Shown piece after piece: positions 32,333 through 42,668 of a stretch of 64,000 nt of DNA (within the stretch, counting starts at the first letter, position 1; each line of letters opens with the position of its first letter). The notes below the pieces were generated by a model. That model worked only from the letters and a program-made list of their open reading frames with translations, made no database searches and was not told the origin of the DNA. Source of the stretch: Echria macrotheca. Its lineage: Eukaryota; Ascomycota; Sordariomycetes; Sordariales; Schizotheciaceae. Both the position numbers and the translations under genes were made by a program. The stretch covers positions 1 to 64,000 of the forward strand of contig MU839857.1 of NCBI GenBank assembly GCA_030411725.1, written 5' to 3'.

Positions 32333-34017
32333 TCACCCATCCGGAGGTATCCCACTCAAGTCCACCATGGTCTGCGTGACAAACACACAAGGCCTATCGA
32401 AACATGCATCCCAATCCGTCCACCCCGACGTCCACATCCGCCCCAGGACTTCTCTCGCTTGCATGGGCGCCGACGTCCCAGTATGCCTCATCAGCTCGGG
32501 CAGTTCCCTGTTGACAAAGTCCCGCACCCCGAGATCGTGGGCAGCTTCGACCCCGAGCATCACAAGCGGCCAGAGCATAAAGCGTTTCAGCCTGACGCTG
32601 CGCAGAGCCTCGCCGAGGAGAGCGTGTAGGCGTCCAGCCTGCTCTATGCACCGTAGGCGGAGCGAGTCATCATTGGTCGTAGGTAGGACGGACAGGCTCT
32701 GCAGTGATCTGACGCAGTAGATGGTCACTGCTGCCTGGTTGACCTGGGCGGCTATTAACCGGTCAGTTTTGGCCGATGATTGGGTCCGGGTCCATGACTC
32801 CGGTGAGAATGTGTTGATGCGGTCTAATATCCCCCAAGCTTCTTGACGCAGATCCTCGACATCACCACTGGGGGCCCGGGCTCGCAGGTGATTAACACGG
32901 ATAATCTCGGCGAAGAGGGGGAAAGGACACATCTGGAAGGGTGTGACTCCTTGTTCGGATAGCCGCAAGATGTAATCAAGATTTTGGACATGCCAGGCCG
33001 TTGCGGTCTGGTTCGACGCTGGGCATGTTGTGTTACCAATGACACCGACCCTTACAAGTTAGTTAGATAGGTGTTCGACTAGTAGACACGCAACAACTCA
33101 CAAGATAACTGATCGCAAAAGGTTGACGAGGCTTGGTGAGTCACCAATGACCGACAGTCCTCCCCGCATCTCGATCAACTTCTGTGCGACTTCGAGGTGG
33201 CATCTCCAGCTCGGCGCTCCGTGTTGGTTCTGTAGAGATCAGTTGCTGATTCTTCCTATCAATAGGCAGTTAGGTTATTCTTACGTCGGCGAGGACCAGG
33301 TTCACGATACTCCCCAGAACAACGTTGCTCGTCCTTCTTTTGTCGAGGCTGATATCTGCGCGCAGGGATCGCAGGATAACGCCTCGGTACCGATGGAACT
33401 TCTCGACGATGGCGCCCGTGTCGGCGACACCCTTCAGCCGACTGACGCGGTGGTGGAGAACCATGCACACCAGATTGAGTCGAAAGTGGTCTGGATATGC
33501 TCCAGTATACCGCAGGTGCACAGGCAGAAGCGGGAAGATGTGCGGGTTCGTCCCGAGCTCGTGCACCGGGGCCAGATCCGGGTGGATGCATGTGTTAACT
33601 ATGCAACGGTCGTCAGCACACAGAAACGGATGTCAACAACCGATGGCACTTGCAGTATTCGACCGCCTCGAACACGGCGCCTGCGTCGGTGGTAAGTTTG
33701 AGTCGGGATGGGGACAAGGCGTCACGAATAGCTGCCTTCTCCCACCAGGCCAACGGCATTATTAACTCCCGAGCGTCCGGTTGGCCCGTCTTCCGTTCTG
33801 CTTCTCTCTTCCGAACATCGAGGAAAATGTTGCCCCGTTTCCGTTTTTGGGAGAGAACGCGGCCCGGGGCCAGCCAGCGGAGCCGGACCGGTTGATGGGC
33901 CTTTCCGTAACCAGGACACTCGACCCCAGATGCAGAACACGTCCGACATGGTGGCTCGGTAGAGTTACTAGAGTCGCAGCCCCGGGATCGACGGGCACAT
34001 TGGTTGGGTTGTCTCAT
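32333..34017 (-). CDS. Fungal transcription factor with degenerate Zn2Cys6 cluster
   Basis: Four exons (34017-33654, 33598-33285, 33229-33102, 33050-32333) give 507 residues in frame. Intron 1 (33599-33653) is a GC-AG intron: its donor is GCAAGT, and only this choice keeps the frame into EYFNTCIHPDLAPVHELG. The N-terminus holds C7-x6-C14-x9-C24-x2-C27-x6-C34, matching Cys2 to Cys6 of a Zn(II)2Cys6 binuclear cluster. The first Cys position is Pro4, so zinc and DNA binding may be impaired or different. An Arg/Lys-rich linker follows (SQKRKRG). The remainder resembles the fungal-specific transcription factor domain (PF11951 type), including HPDLAPVHELG and LRSLRADISLDKRRTSNVVL. It is transcribed divergently from the RTA1-like gene and may regulate it. 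Confidence 0.82.
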
Positions 34018-34431
34018 AATTCCTTAAACAATTCCTCAAACAAATTGGGAAAAGATGATGACGTCCCGGCGATTGTTTTCGGCAGAGGTTTGTTGGACAC
34101 AGTCGCAAGATTGGAGAGAGGAAACATGGTCCCGGGATAATATCGTGGTCCCAACAGAAACGAAACCGCGCCGCAGAGGATTGGGCGTGACGGCCCCGAG
34201 ATTATCTTGGCATCCAGTTTCTCCTATTTCAGTCTAGCGTGGTCGCTTCCGATTGGTCAATGGAGTGGCCGCTTTGAACACCCACCAAGGCAGCAGCCCT
34301 CGTCCTTCCATTCCAGCTCGAGTACTTATGAACCAGATGTCGATCATGAGATCTAGAAATTCGCGCATTCTCATGTTCTCAATCATTTTCTTTCCAAGTT
34401 TTCTTTTTGCCGTCTTTTGAAGCAGTTCATC
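34018..34431. promoter_or_regulatory. Shared divergent promoter between regulator and RTA1-like gene
   Basis: 414 bp between two start codons pointing apart. Pyrimidine-rich tracts lie near both starts. I could not identify a specific operator such as an inverted CGG pair with confidence. Confidence 0.5.
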
Positions 34432-35618
34432 ATGTCGGACGGTCAACCAAGTAAGTCACTGACGATGGTTTCCCAGTGTTAGTTCCCAGACGGCTTACAG
34501 CTGGAAACAGTACCCGGGAGTCTTTACATCTATGCCCCGAATAAGGGCGCCCCGATCTTTTTTGTCATATGTTTCGCGATATCCGCCAGCGTTCACTATT
34601 GGCAATGTTTGTGAGTTTTTTTTCCGCCCCGTTTCTACATTCGAAAGCAGATCAAACTGACCCGCAGACAGTCGACATCGAGCATTCTCCCTCGTCGGGC
34701 TCCATCCGATCTGCGCGACAATTTTCACCATTGGGTACGCATTGAGGGAATACGGGGCATTCAACTTCATATATGAACCCGGCGATGTTTCCGTTCTGGT
34801 CGTTTTCATTCTTAGCCAGGTCTTCATTTACGTCTGTCCGTGAGTACTCGTTACCCCTGAATTTTCTCTTTGTCAGACAAAATAACATGATCCACCCCCC
34901 CAGCCCCCTCCTCGAACTCGCCAACTACCACGTCCTCGGCCGAATCCTCCACTACGCGCCATCCCTCTCCCCTCTCCCTCCAGACAAAGTCCTCGCCACC
35001 TTCGGCGGCCTAATGGTCGTCATCGAAACCGTCAACGCCCTCGGCGTCGCCCTCTCCGCAAATCCGTCTTCCACGCAAACCCAGCAACAAATCGGCAGCA
35101 GCCTGATCCTCGTGGCCCTCGCCCTCCAACTCGCCGTGATCCTGTCGTTTGCCATCGTAGCAGGCCTCTTCCACCACCGCTGCGCGCGCTCCAACATCTC
35201 ATCCCGTCCGGTCTGGAAGAGCCTGCACACGCTGTACGGGAGCATGGCCCTCATTCTTGCGAGGAGCATCTACCGCACCGTCGAGCACGCCGGCTCCACG
35301 ACGGTTCACCTCAGAGACTATGACAGTTTGACCCAGCTGACGCCGCTGATGCGGCACGAGTACTATTTCTACATCTTCGAGGCCACTTTGATGCTTGCCA
35401 ACTCGGTGCTGTGGAATGTGCGGAATCCGGCGGGGACGCTGCGGCGGAATGTGCATCTCGCGCAGGATGGGATTACCGAGCTGGATGATGGGATCAAGGT
35501 CGATGAGCGGTCGCGGATGGCGAAGGTCGGGAATGTGGTTACGTTTGGGATGTTGTTTCGGAATAAGTCCGAGGTGCAGGATTTCCATGAGCTGCAGAGT
35601 TATCCTCGGGCTGCGTAG
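34432..35618 (+). CDS. RTA1-like (lipid-translocating exporter family) membrane protein
   Basis: Four exons (34432-34450, 34490-34606, 34668-34839, 34904-35618) give 340 residues in frame. The first exon has only 19 nt, and the first intron is unusually short (39 nt). Joined, the N-terminus reads MSDGQPNGLQLETVPGSLY and continues into TM1 (GAPIFFVICFAISASVHYW). About seven membrane segments follow. RTA1-family features are visible: HPICATIFTIGYALREYGAF, PPLLELANYHVLGRIL, SIYRTVEHAGS and HEYYFYIFEATLML. Members are plasma-membrane proteins linked to resistance to lipophilic compounds such as 7-aminocholesterol and to sphingoid-base release; direct transport is not proven. The hydrophilic C-terminus (~45 residues) is cytosolic in most topology models. 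It shares its promoter with the transcription factor. Confidence 0.92.
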
Positions 35619-36027
35619 TCGTATGGACTTTTTTTTTTGTTGTCGGGACAGTAGGTGTTGTACAGTTTAGCATGTTCATAGAGGTCGCTATTCTTTGGCC
35701 GTTTCTGATAGATCAAATTTTAATAGACACCGCGTCTTACTTCGAGGTACCATCTAGACATAGCGAATACCTCTCCGCACCCACAGCAGAATGACTGAAA
35801 GGAGGTCATAAGCTGGGCCGACACTGGTAAATCGAGATCCACCAATGCGCTGTTGATACGACGCCCCTCAGCTTTCATAAAAAAACAAGGAAAGAAATCC
35901 ATATCCCAACAGAGTCGCCCTGTCAACAAGGAAGACAAACGACCGCGAAGTGGGGCATGATATGATGTATGGTGCCTTATGTGAAGGCGACCGACCGACT
36001 GGTTGGCTGCAAAAAAGAGAAAAACCA
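35619..36027. other. Intergenic spacer
   Basis: 3' region of the RTA1-like gene, with poly-T near 35629-35640, up to the tRNA-like gene. The T-rich minus-strand run at 36005-36025 serves as terminator for the tRNA-like gene. Confidence 0.45.
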
Positions 36028-36144
36028 CGGCTCGTCCCAGATTCGAGCTGGGCCTCTCTCTTCAAACTGCCAAAGTTGGCCCTGCCACCCTTCAGGACCT
36101 CCAAGGGCAGTGACCAAGAAGTGCTACCACTACACCAACGAACC
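36028..36144 (-). tRNA. tRNA-like Pol III gene with long intron, isotype uncertain
   Basis: Reading the minus strand, the acceptor GGTTCGT pairs with ACGAGCC, with one G-U pair. A perfect A box (TGGTGTAGTGG) forms a D arm. The T arm is CCCAG-CTCGAAT-CTGGG, with C in place of the nearly invariant T54. A TTTTTCTCTTTTTT terminator follows at once. By position the anticodon would be CAC (Val) with U33 in place, followed by an intron of about 45 nt with hairpin pairing (CTGCC/GGCAG). The distal anticodon stem then has one mismatch. It is either an unusual intron-containing tRNA or a decaying copy. Confidence 0.5.
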
Positions 36145-36909
36145 GTTACTACTGCAGACTGGGAAACCAGCCCATATAGTTGGCCCAGCCCTTCCCGCAA
36201 ACAACACGCGTTCGTGACTCCGTGCAGGATTCCCAGGCGCGGTCGCTTTGTTAGGCGCGTCAACGTGGCCCTACGCAAACGCTTCAGTGTTTCCTGAGGC
36301 ACCTTGACGGGCAGTGGGTCGGCAGTGCTGCTGTGACTGCTGGTTCACGCCAGACTGAGGTCACTGCCTTAAATTTCGTTGTTTACTTGCAGGCAAACGG
36401 GTGAAGCTATTCAGAGCCCACCAAAATTAGGGTAGCAGAACTGATAGATCGATGACCTGGCCCACATTTGGCTGGGCAGCTCTTTTACTCCAACACACAT
36501 AAGATTCCCGTCCGTGAGCTTAGTTTTCCGCACTTCCTAGCCCTACTCGAAGTGACAAATCCTTTATTATCCAAATCACGTAAGGGCGAGCAAAATCCCT
36601 TGTTAGCTTTTTATTAAATTTGGAGGTACTCGTAGTGAATGGGAAGGGGATAGCATGAAACTATCTAACGACAGGACAAACTTTCTGACGACAGGATAAC
36701 CATAAGGTACCCAGTGAAACAACCTGGATCTTTTTAAATGAAGAAGGCCTAGGACAGGGACCGAAACCCCGTTCAGATGCGCAGGCAGATGTCACGTTAC
36801 GAGCTCAAATATCGCGACCCCTCGAGACAGAAAACAGCTACCCCGCTCTGAGGAGTCTGGACTCAACAAGCATCGACGACCATCCTCGCACCTTCGCAAA
36901 ACGAGCACG
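36145..36909. other. Intergenic, promoter side of the NLR gene
   Basis: No gene seen. Bases 36379-36396 match bases 3-20 inverted. CGACAGGA occurs twice between 36665 and 36700. Confidence 0.45.
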
Positions 36910-39569
36910 GTGGATATGGATCCTGCGTCCGCGATCGGACTCGCCGCTCAAGCCGGGAATATCATTATTCTGGTCTTAAAATATGGCCGGGAAGTGAAAG
37001 ACGCGAGCGGCGACATCCAAGCCCTGAGCACCGAGCTGTTTGCGCTCGAGGGAATCCTGCGCCATGTGGAAACCCAGATTGACTCCGTCTCATCCAGCGC
37101 ACATTCGTCACCGTCTCACACGCCAGCCTTTGCGCAGCTCCTGCAGTCGACCCACCAGACTCTCGACTCGCTCGCAAAATTGCTGTCTCACACCCCCTCT
37201 TCCTCCTCAAACCTCGCCATCACAACCCGCAGTCTCAAATGGCCGCTGAGAAAAGGCCAGGTTGCCGAGCAGATCCAAAAACTGGAACGACTAAAGACAC
37301 TCTACATACTTTCCTTGACAGGCGACACGTTCTCCACTCACCGGGCGCTTGTGGCTGAAATAACACGTTTGGGCCAGGCTGTGGAAACGGCCAACCGAGG
37401 ACGGGTAGAGGAGAAACAAAGTAAGGCAACTTTGGTGCACTTATCGAGCAAGACTGACAATTAAACAATGAATAGCACAGCCAGAGCGCGATATCTGTAC
37501 CTGGGTGGCTCCCGTCGACACGGCTAGTACGCACAGGGAGGCCCTCGCTGTCCAGCAACCCGGCACTGGAGCATGGTTTGCCCATGGACCACTTGAATGG
37601 CTTGTACAGGTTCCTCCAGAGAGTTCAGCGATCTTGTGGCTGCAAGGGAGATGTACGCATTGTTAACCGTGCCCTTTATTGACATATAAAATGTGTGCGG
37701 TTGCTAACTGCAAACTAGCGGGATCTGGCAAGACTACCCTGCTGTAGGTCTTCCCAAAGTCCAGTAGAACACCCCTAACGTCTGCATAGAGCTCGCTCCG
37801 TCTGCCAGCTACGAGACATACTGGCAAAAAGAGGTCAAGACGCAGACCGCGTTGCATTCTTCTACTGTTCTTTCGGAAATTTGGCCTCACAGAACAGCGC
37901 CAATATTGTAGGCTCGTTGTTGGTCCAACTAAGATGTTGCTATCCGGGCATCATCGATAGGATTGAACCTCTGTACCGGGCTAGCAAGAAGAGGGAGCAA
38001 AGTTCAGTTACCATTGACGACCTTGTCGACGTCCTAAGCAGTAGCCTCGGCTCCGGGCTCGCGTATTTCGTCATCGATGCTGTAAACGAAACATCGCAGC
38101 CAGCGGCGGTTGCCAATACGTTGTCTTCAATAGCGCGACGCATCCCCGGCGTCCGGTTGCTGATGTCGAGCACACAAGATGCCCCGGACGGACTGAGCTC
38201 TGACCTGAGCTTCCTCCAGGTGAAGATGCAAGAGGACACAATCAATGACGATATTGCCGTGTTTGTCGACCATCGCCTGAACAACCACGAGCAATTCCGG
38301 TGCCTCTCTGTCTCGGCCAAAACTCAACTCCGCCAGGCAATCCTGGGCCACGCGAAAGGCATGTATGTATTACCTATTTACACAAGTAACTACAGTGCCT
38401 TGATGCGGGCCGCTAACAGGTCCAGGTTCCGTTATGCTAGCCTCGTTCTAGACAACCTCGCCAGCCAAAGGACAGGACGGGCAATGAAGGAGGCTCTCGC
38501 CGAAATGCCCAGCAGTCTCAACGAATCATATGCACGCATCCTCGGCAGTCAATCCCACAGCGCGCAGGACCGCCAGCTATTACGGCGGGCACTACTCTGG
38601 CTATGCTTCGCGACGCGACCGCTGACGCTCGCCGATCTGGCCGATGCCGTGGTCATCGAGGACGGCGACACGGATCTTGATGAGGACGCACGCTTATTCG
38701 ACCCGCACATCCTCGTCGAGCTGGGCAGGGGCTTAATCGCGCACGACCGGCACACCGAAATCGTCTCACTCAGCCACTCCTCAGTCAAAACCTTCCTCAC
38801 TTCATCATGGTTACAATCATACACAGGCAACAGGGCAAACGAGTTCTTTCTCGACCAGAAAGCCTCCCACGCCGCCATCCTCAGCACCTGCCTGACGCTA
38901 CTGCAGTTCACAGCCCTCGCCGATGTCTCGCCGTACTGGCCGTCACAGCTGGAGACGTTGCGTACCCAGTATCCACTTCTCTACTACGCCGACACGGCGT
39001 GGACCAACCACATCGGCGATCCCGACCCGGTCGTATGGCGGGACATAATCTCGCCGTTCCTGCGCCGCCGAAGCACCGAGACTGTCTGCCGGGCCGACGA
39101 GAACTACGAGTCGTGGATCCGGCGCATATCGTTCAGCCCGCGGCGCAACTTTGAGACCACATCGGCGCTGTACTTCGCCGCCTCGTTCGGACACACGGCT
39201 CTGGTGCGGTCCATTCTTGCTTTCGAAGGGACTGTCCATCTTAACACGCCAGGGGGCAGGTACGGCTCGTCGCCGCTGCATGTCGCGTGCTGGCGCGGCC
39301 AGCGCGAGGTTGTGCGCCTGCTCCTCGAGGCGGGGGCGGACCCGCGGGTCCCGGATCCCGGTCTGCCGGGCGTCTCTCCCTTGAAGTTGGCGGGGGAGAT
39401 GGGCTGGAAGGATATTGTCGCCTTGATGGAGAGCTGGGTGGGAAGAAGGCGAGATGTGGATTCGGCTGCCGCGTCGGCCCTGGACCAGGCCCCTGGTTTG
39501 GGCCATGAAGAGTTCTTCAGTGACATACAACAAGAAGCACCGGCGAATATATACACCCCAACACAGTGA
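36910..39569 (+). CDS. NLR-type STAND protein: helical N-domain, NACHT, ankyrin repeats
   Basis: Five exons (36910-37420, 37476-37652, 37719-37743, 37790-38362, 38426-39569) give 809 residues in frame; an ATG at 36916 would remove two. The N-terminus (MDPASAIGLAAQAGNIIILV, helical to ~170) resembles the fungal STAND N-terminal domain (PigL_N/Helo-like class). The P-loop GRSGSGKTTLL (~228-238) is encoded mainly by a 25-nt exon. Walker B-like YFVIDAVNET follows at ~320, then the GMFRYASLVLDNL signature of fungal NACHT proteins and a winged-helix region (RRALLWLCFATRPLTLADL). Two or three ankyrin repeats lie at ~670-760 (SPLHVACWRGQREVVRLLLEAGAD). Such proteins sense non-self or damage and oligomerise on nucleotide binding, triggering a programmed-death or regulatory response. 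A 5S rRNA gene starts 7 bp after the stop. Confidence 0.9.
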
Positions 39570-39576
39570 ATCTGTC

Positions 39577-39695
39577 ACATACGACCATACCCACTGGAAA
39601 ACTCGGGATCCCGTCCGCTCTCCCATAGATAAGCCAGTGAGGGCCAGACTAGTAGTTGGGTCGGTGACGACCAGCGAATCCCTGGTGTTGTATGT
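39577..39695 (+). rRNA. 5S ribosomal RNA gene
   Basis: 119 bp, the standard 5S length. It starts ACATACGACCATA, has the internal promoter AGTAGTTGGGTCGGTGAC followed by ACCAGCGAATCCC, and ends TGTTGTATGT, which pairs with the 5' end to form helix I. A CTTTTTT Pol III terminator follows. Helix II-III positions (CCCACTGG against CCAGTGAGGG) pair. Dispersed single 5S genes are usual in Sordariomycetes such as Neurospora. Confidence 0.94.
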
Positions 39696-39702
39696 CTTTT
39701 TT

Positions 39703-42668
39703 GCCATTTTCCTATCTTATATAAGCGATGACAGCGTGGTTAGACTGCCTGGTGTTTTGCGTCCTGATGGGCGACTTCCCGGAAACCGACGCAACAAAAG
39801 AAATCCTTTTCCGATCTAAAATCCCCTCATCAAGTCACCATCACCTGGACTGCCATTCCGATGATGAAGATATGCACAGATGTCAAAACTGACCCGAACA
39901 AGCTGACCTTTTGGTTTAATCCGACGGCTGCGCTCTGGTGGCGATAAAACTGACACACACCCCACCGTACCTGTAAGCAAGACCAGGCAGAGGCGGCCTG
40001 GTGTATTGGGCCGTGTACTTCCCGATCCCATCGGGCGTACAAACAGGTGTCGCACGGCTAGTCTATCACAACGCGCGTTTACCTTGTTCAGAACTTGTGC
40101 ATGAGAGAAACGGGACAAAGGCGAAGCCTCGGGTCATCAGCCTTTGATGGACAACCTAGCCACGTGCTAGCCCCGGGGGGTGTGATGCGCGATGTAACTG
40201 GTTATCGAGCCGTGGGTACGTATCTCAGCCACGGAGCACCTTTTGTGGACCTGCATGCAGGAGGATTTTCCGGGCCACGTACAGGACGGTCTGTTAGATC
40301 AAACTGCTAGGCTGATAGGTCCGAGGTTCGCAACAGGCCGGATTCAGAAAGGCCAATCCGAGTGCCGTATTTCCCTCTCTCTCTCTTCCTGCATGACCTG
40401 CGTCCGCCAAATCCCTCTCGCCACTTAAAATGGCGTGCCGCACGCATGTCGAGTCTCAACTCCAACAGCGGATTTTGCAGCCTTTTAAAGTTTGACGTGC
40501 AGTCTGCTGACCGGCGTCGTGGCGGTGTCTGGTCACAATCCCATCGGGAGCCAAATATTGCTGCAATCGCAACGTCTCTTCATTGTCTTTTATACCAGTC
40601 AAGAGAAAAACCCTTCACCGAGACCGACACTTCGGCCGGATGGAGTAGAGTTGCGACCGCCTGAACAGCTATATAAGAGACCGCCGTTTCTGGCCAAGAT
40701 GAAACGGCTTCATACACCCCCCCTGCGACATCGCATCACTACACCTCTCTCGCCCGGGCGGTCCGTATTATACTTTGACGGTTTAGGTAGGTAGTGATTT
40801 GTTCGCGGGGAATGAAATGTTATCCTCTACTACTATGGAAAGGTGCTGCCCTTGGAAGCTACCATCCTGGCCTCGAAACGACGACCCGAGTGGCGTCAGG
40901 GCATCGAGGCGGTCAAGATAACTTGCGGAATAAGTCTTTGCGACATCTGGGCGATAGATGGTGAGTAGCGGGACTCGAGTTGAGCGAAGAAGCCGTGCAC
41001 GATGTCACGGATTCGTAGGCCTGTTTCCTTCTTATCGCGCCCACAGGAATGGGAAATATCCTGGAATCTCTGTATGTGAAAAACGAAATTCGCACGAATT
41101 TTAGGGTTACCCCCCCTGGTGCAGGTTTTGTCCAGTTAGAAACCCGATCACCCCGTGGGGTGGGGTTATTGAAGGCACTGACTTTTCCTTGCAAGGGTCC
41201 CGCGCCGCCTTGGCTGCATTATGTAATCAGTCGACAACGACATCCCAAGTGCGCGAACCATGCGTTCAACCTGTATAAAAGGGTTTTGGGTCAAGAAAAA
41301 AATTGGAACGTCTTCGGGAAGCTTAGGAAATGGCATTACCATTTGGAAAAGTTTTTTGGAAAATTTGTGGTGGTGACTGGTGGTGGTAGTTGTGCGCCCA
41401 CACCCAGCTGCCCGCCAGCGTCTTGAGAGAACACCAAAGCACCACCTCCCTGCACACCAATCTCGTATGGATTGTTCATTCACCACCATCCAGGTTAGGG
41501 CGGAAGTGCAGCTCGCCATCAAAATTGGGATCATTTATATCGTTACAAACAATTTTGCGACAACTTTTCTCTAGTTCGAGCATGTGCTTCTTCTTCGGTC
41601 CCCAGGCCCAAGGCGTGGTGATGCTGGATGCTGGATGCCTGCCACCATGACCAAGCACAGTCGGGAATATGTCTCTGCAAGTATGATGCAGGTGGATAGG
41701 AACTTACAGAGAAGATGCTGAATCCATTTCTTCGAGAAAGACTAGGAACCTGGTCCAGGACAGAAGAGAAGGACCGTCTATCGACCCTTGGCCTGCGGAA
41801 GGGGTCCGGGGGGGACATACAATTTGCAACAAGTCCAACTATGGTCTAGAAACATTTGCATCAGCTTTCGAGACACTCACGCGTGCTTTGTGTTGCGGTG
41901 TCAAGGGTGAGTAGGCGTCCCGATACCGACGGGTGGTGGAGGATGTCCAACCACGCCGAGGGGGACGCGTCAAGGCAACGACCCAACCCATCAACACATC
42001 ATCAGCACAACCCCCAAAACACATGTGCATCAACATGCAACCGTAAAAGCATGAAAGATGACCTGTTGGTATCATCCAGGTATCTCCAGACCCATCCCCG
42101 GAGCCATGCCGGGCCGTCCACAGCCAAGGAGGCGCTGGACGCCCGTCAAAGCCTATCCAGATGTCCCAAATGATGCCAAAAGGCCTCAAACCCTCCATTT
42201 TGATGTTCAAAGAAGTTTTATCCCATCCGAGTGGCCCAGATATGATCGGCGGTGGAGGGTAGGAAGGAGGAGGAACGGGAGTGGAGGGGGGGGAGGGTCA
42301 GCTCTGCTGCATATGGGAGAGCCCCCCCCCCCGGTCGGCCGGCCGGCCATATAAAGCCCATCGGCACCCGCCCCCCTCGGTTCCCCCTTCCTTCCCCCCT
42401 TACCTACCCAAAAACCCGAGGCTCTCTTCCTCGTTCAAAACCGCGTCCAAATTTGATGAGTGCAACATCTCTGCACTTATTCCTGATTGGTCGACCACTT
42501 TTTGCTGGGTGCACGTATAAATCCCGGCCCACCCACATTTTTACTACCTCCCTATCCCTCCCTCTCCTACTTTTCTTCCTTCTCATATCTAATACCCCCC
42601 ATCCATCCATCCATCCGCATCCCGGCCATTTTCATCACCACCCATCATCACCAACCCCAACCCCTATC
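39703..42668. other. 3-kb intergenic region before the 390-residue gene
   Basis: I find no supported gene. Short GC-rich frames occur on both strands. The right part (42330-42668) looks like a core promoter and pyrimidine-rich leader, with an ATCC microsatellite near 42599-42617. Confidence 0.45.
42485..42521 (+). promoter_or_regulatory. Inverted CCAAT and TATAAA elements of the 390-residue gene
   Basis: GATTGG (inverted CCAAT) at 42485-42490 and TATAAA at 42516-42521, about 150 bp upstream of the ATG at 42669. A CT-rich tract follows, as is common around fungal transcription start sites. Confidence 0.45.

Noticed and set aside
32333..32652. Long frames antisense to or overlapping the transcription factor
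   Set aside because: GC-rich shadows of the real gene without splice-consistent extension.
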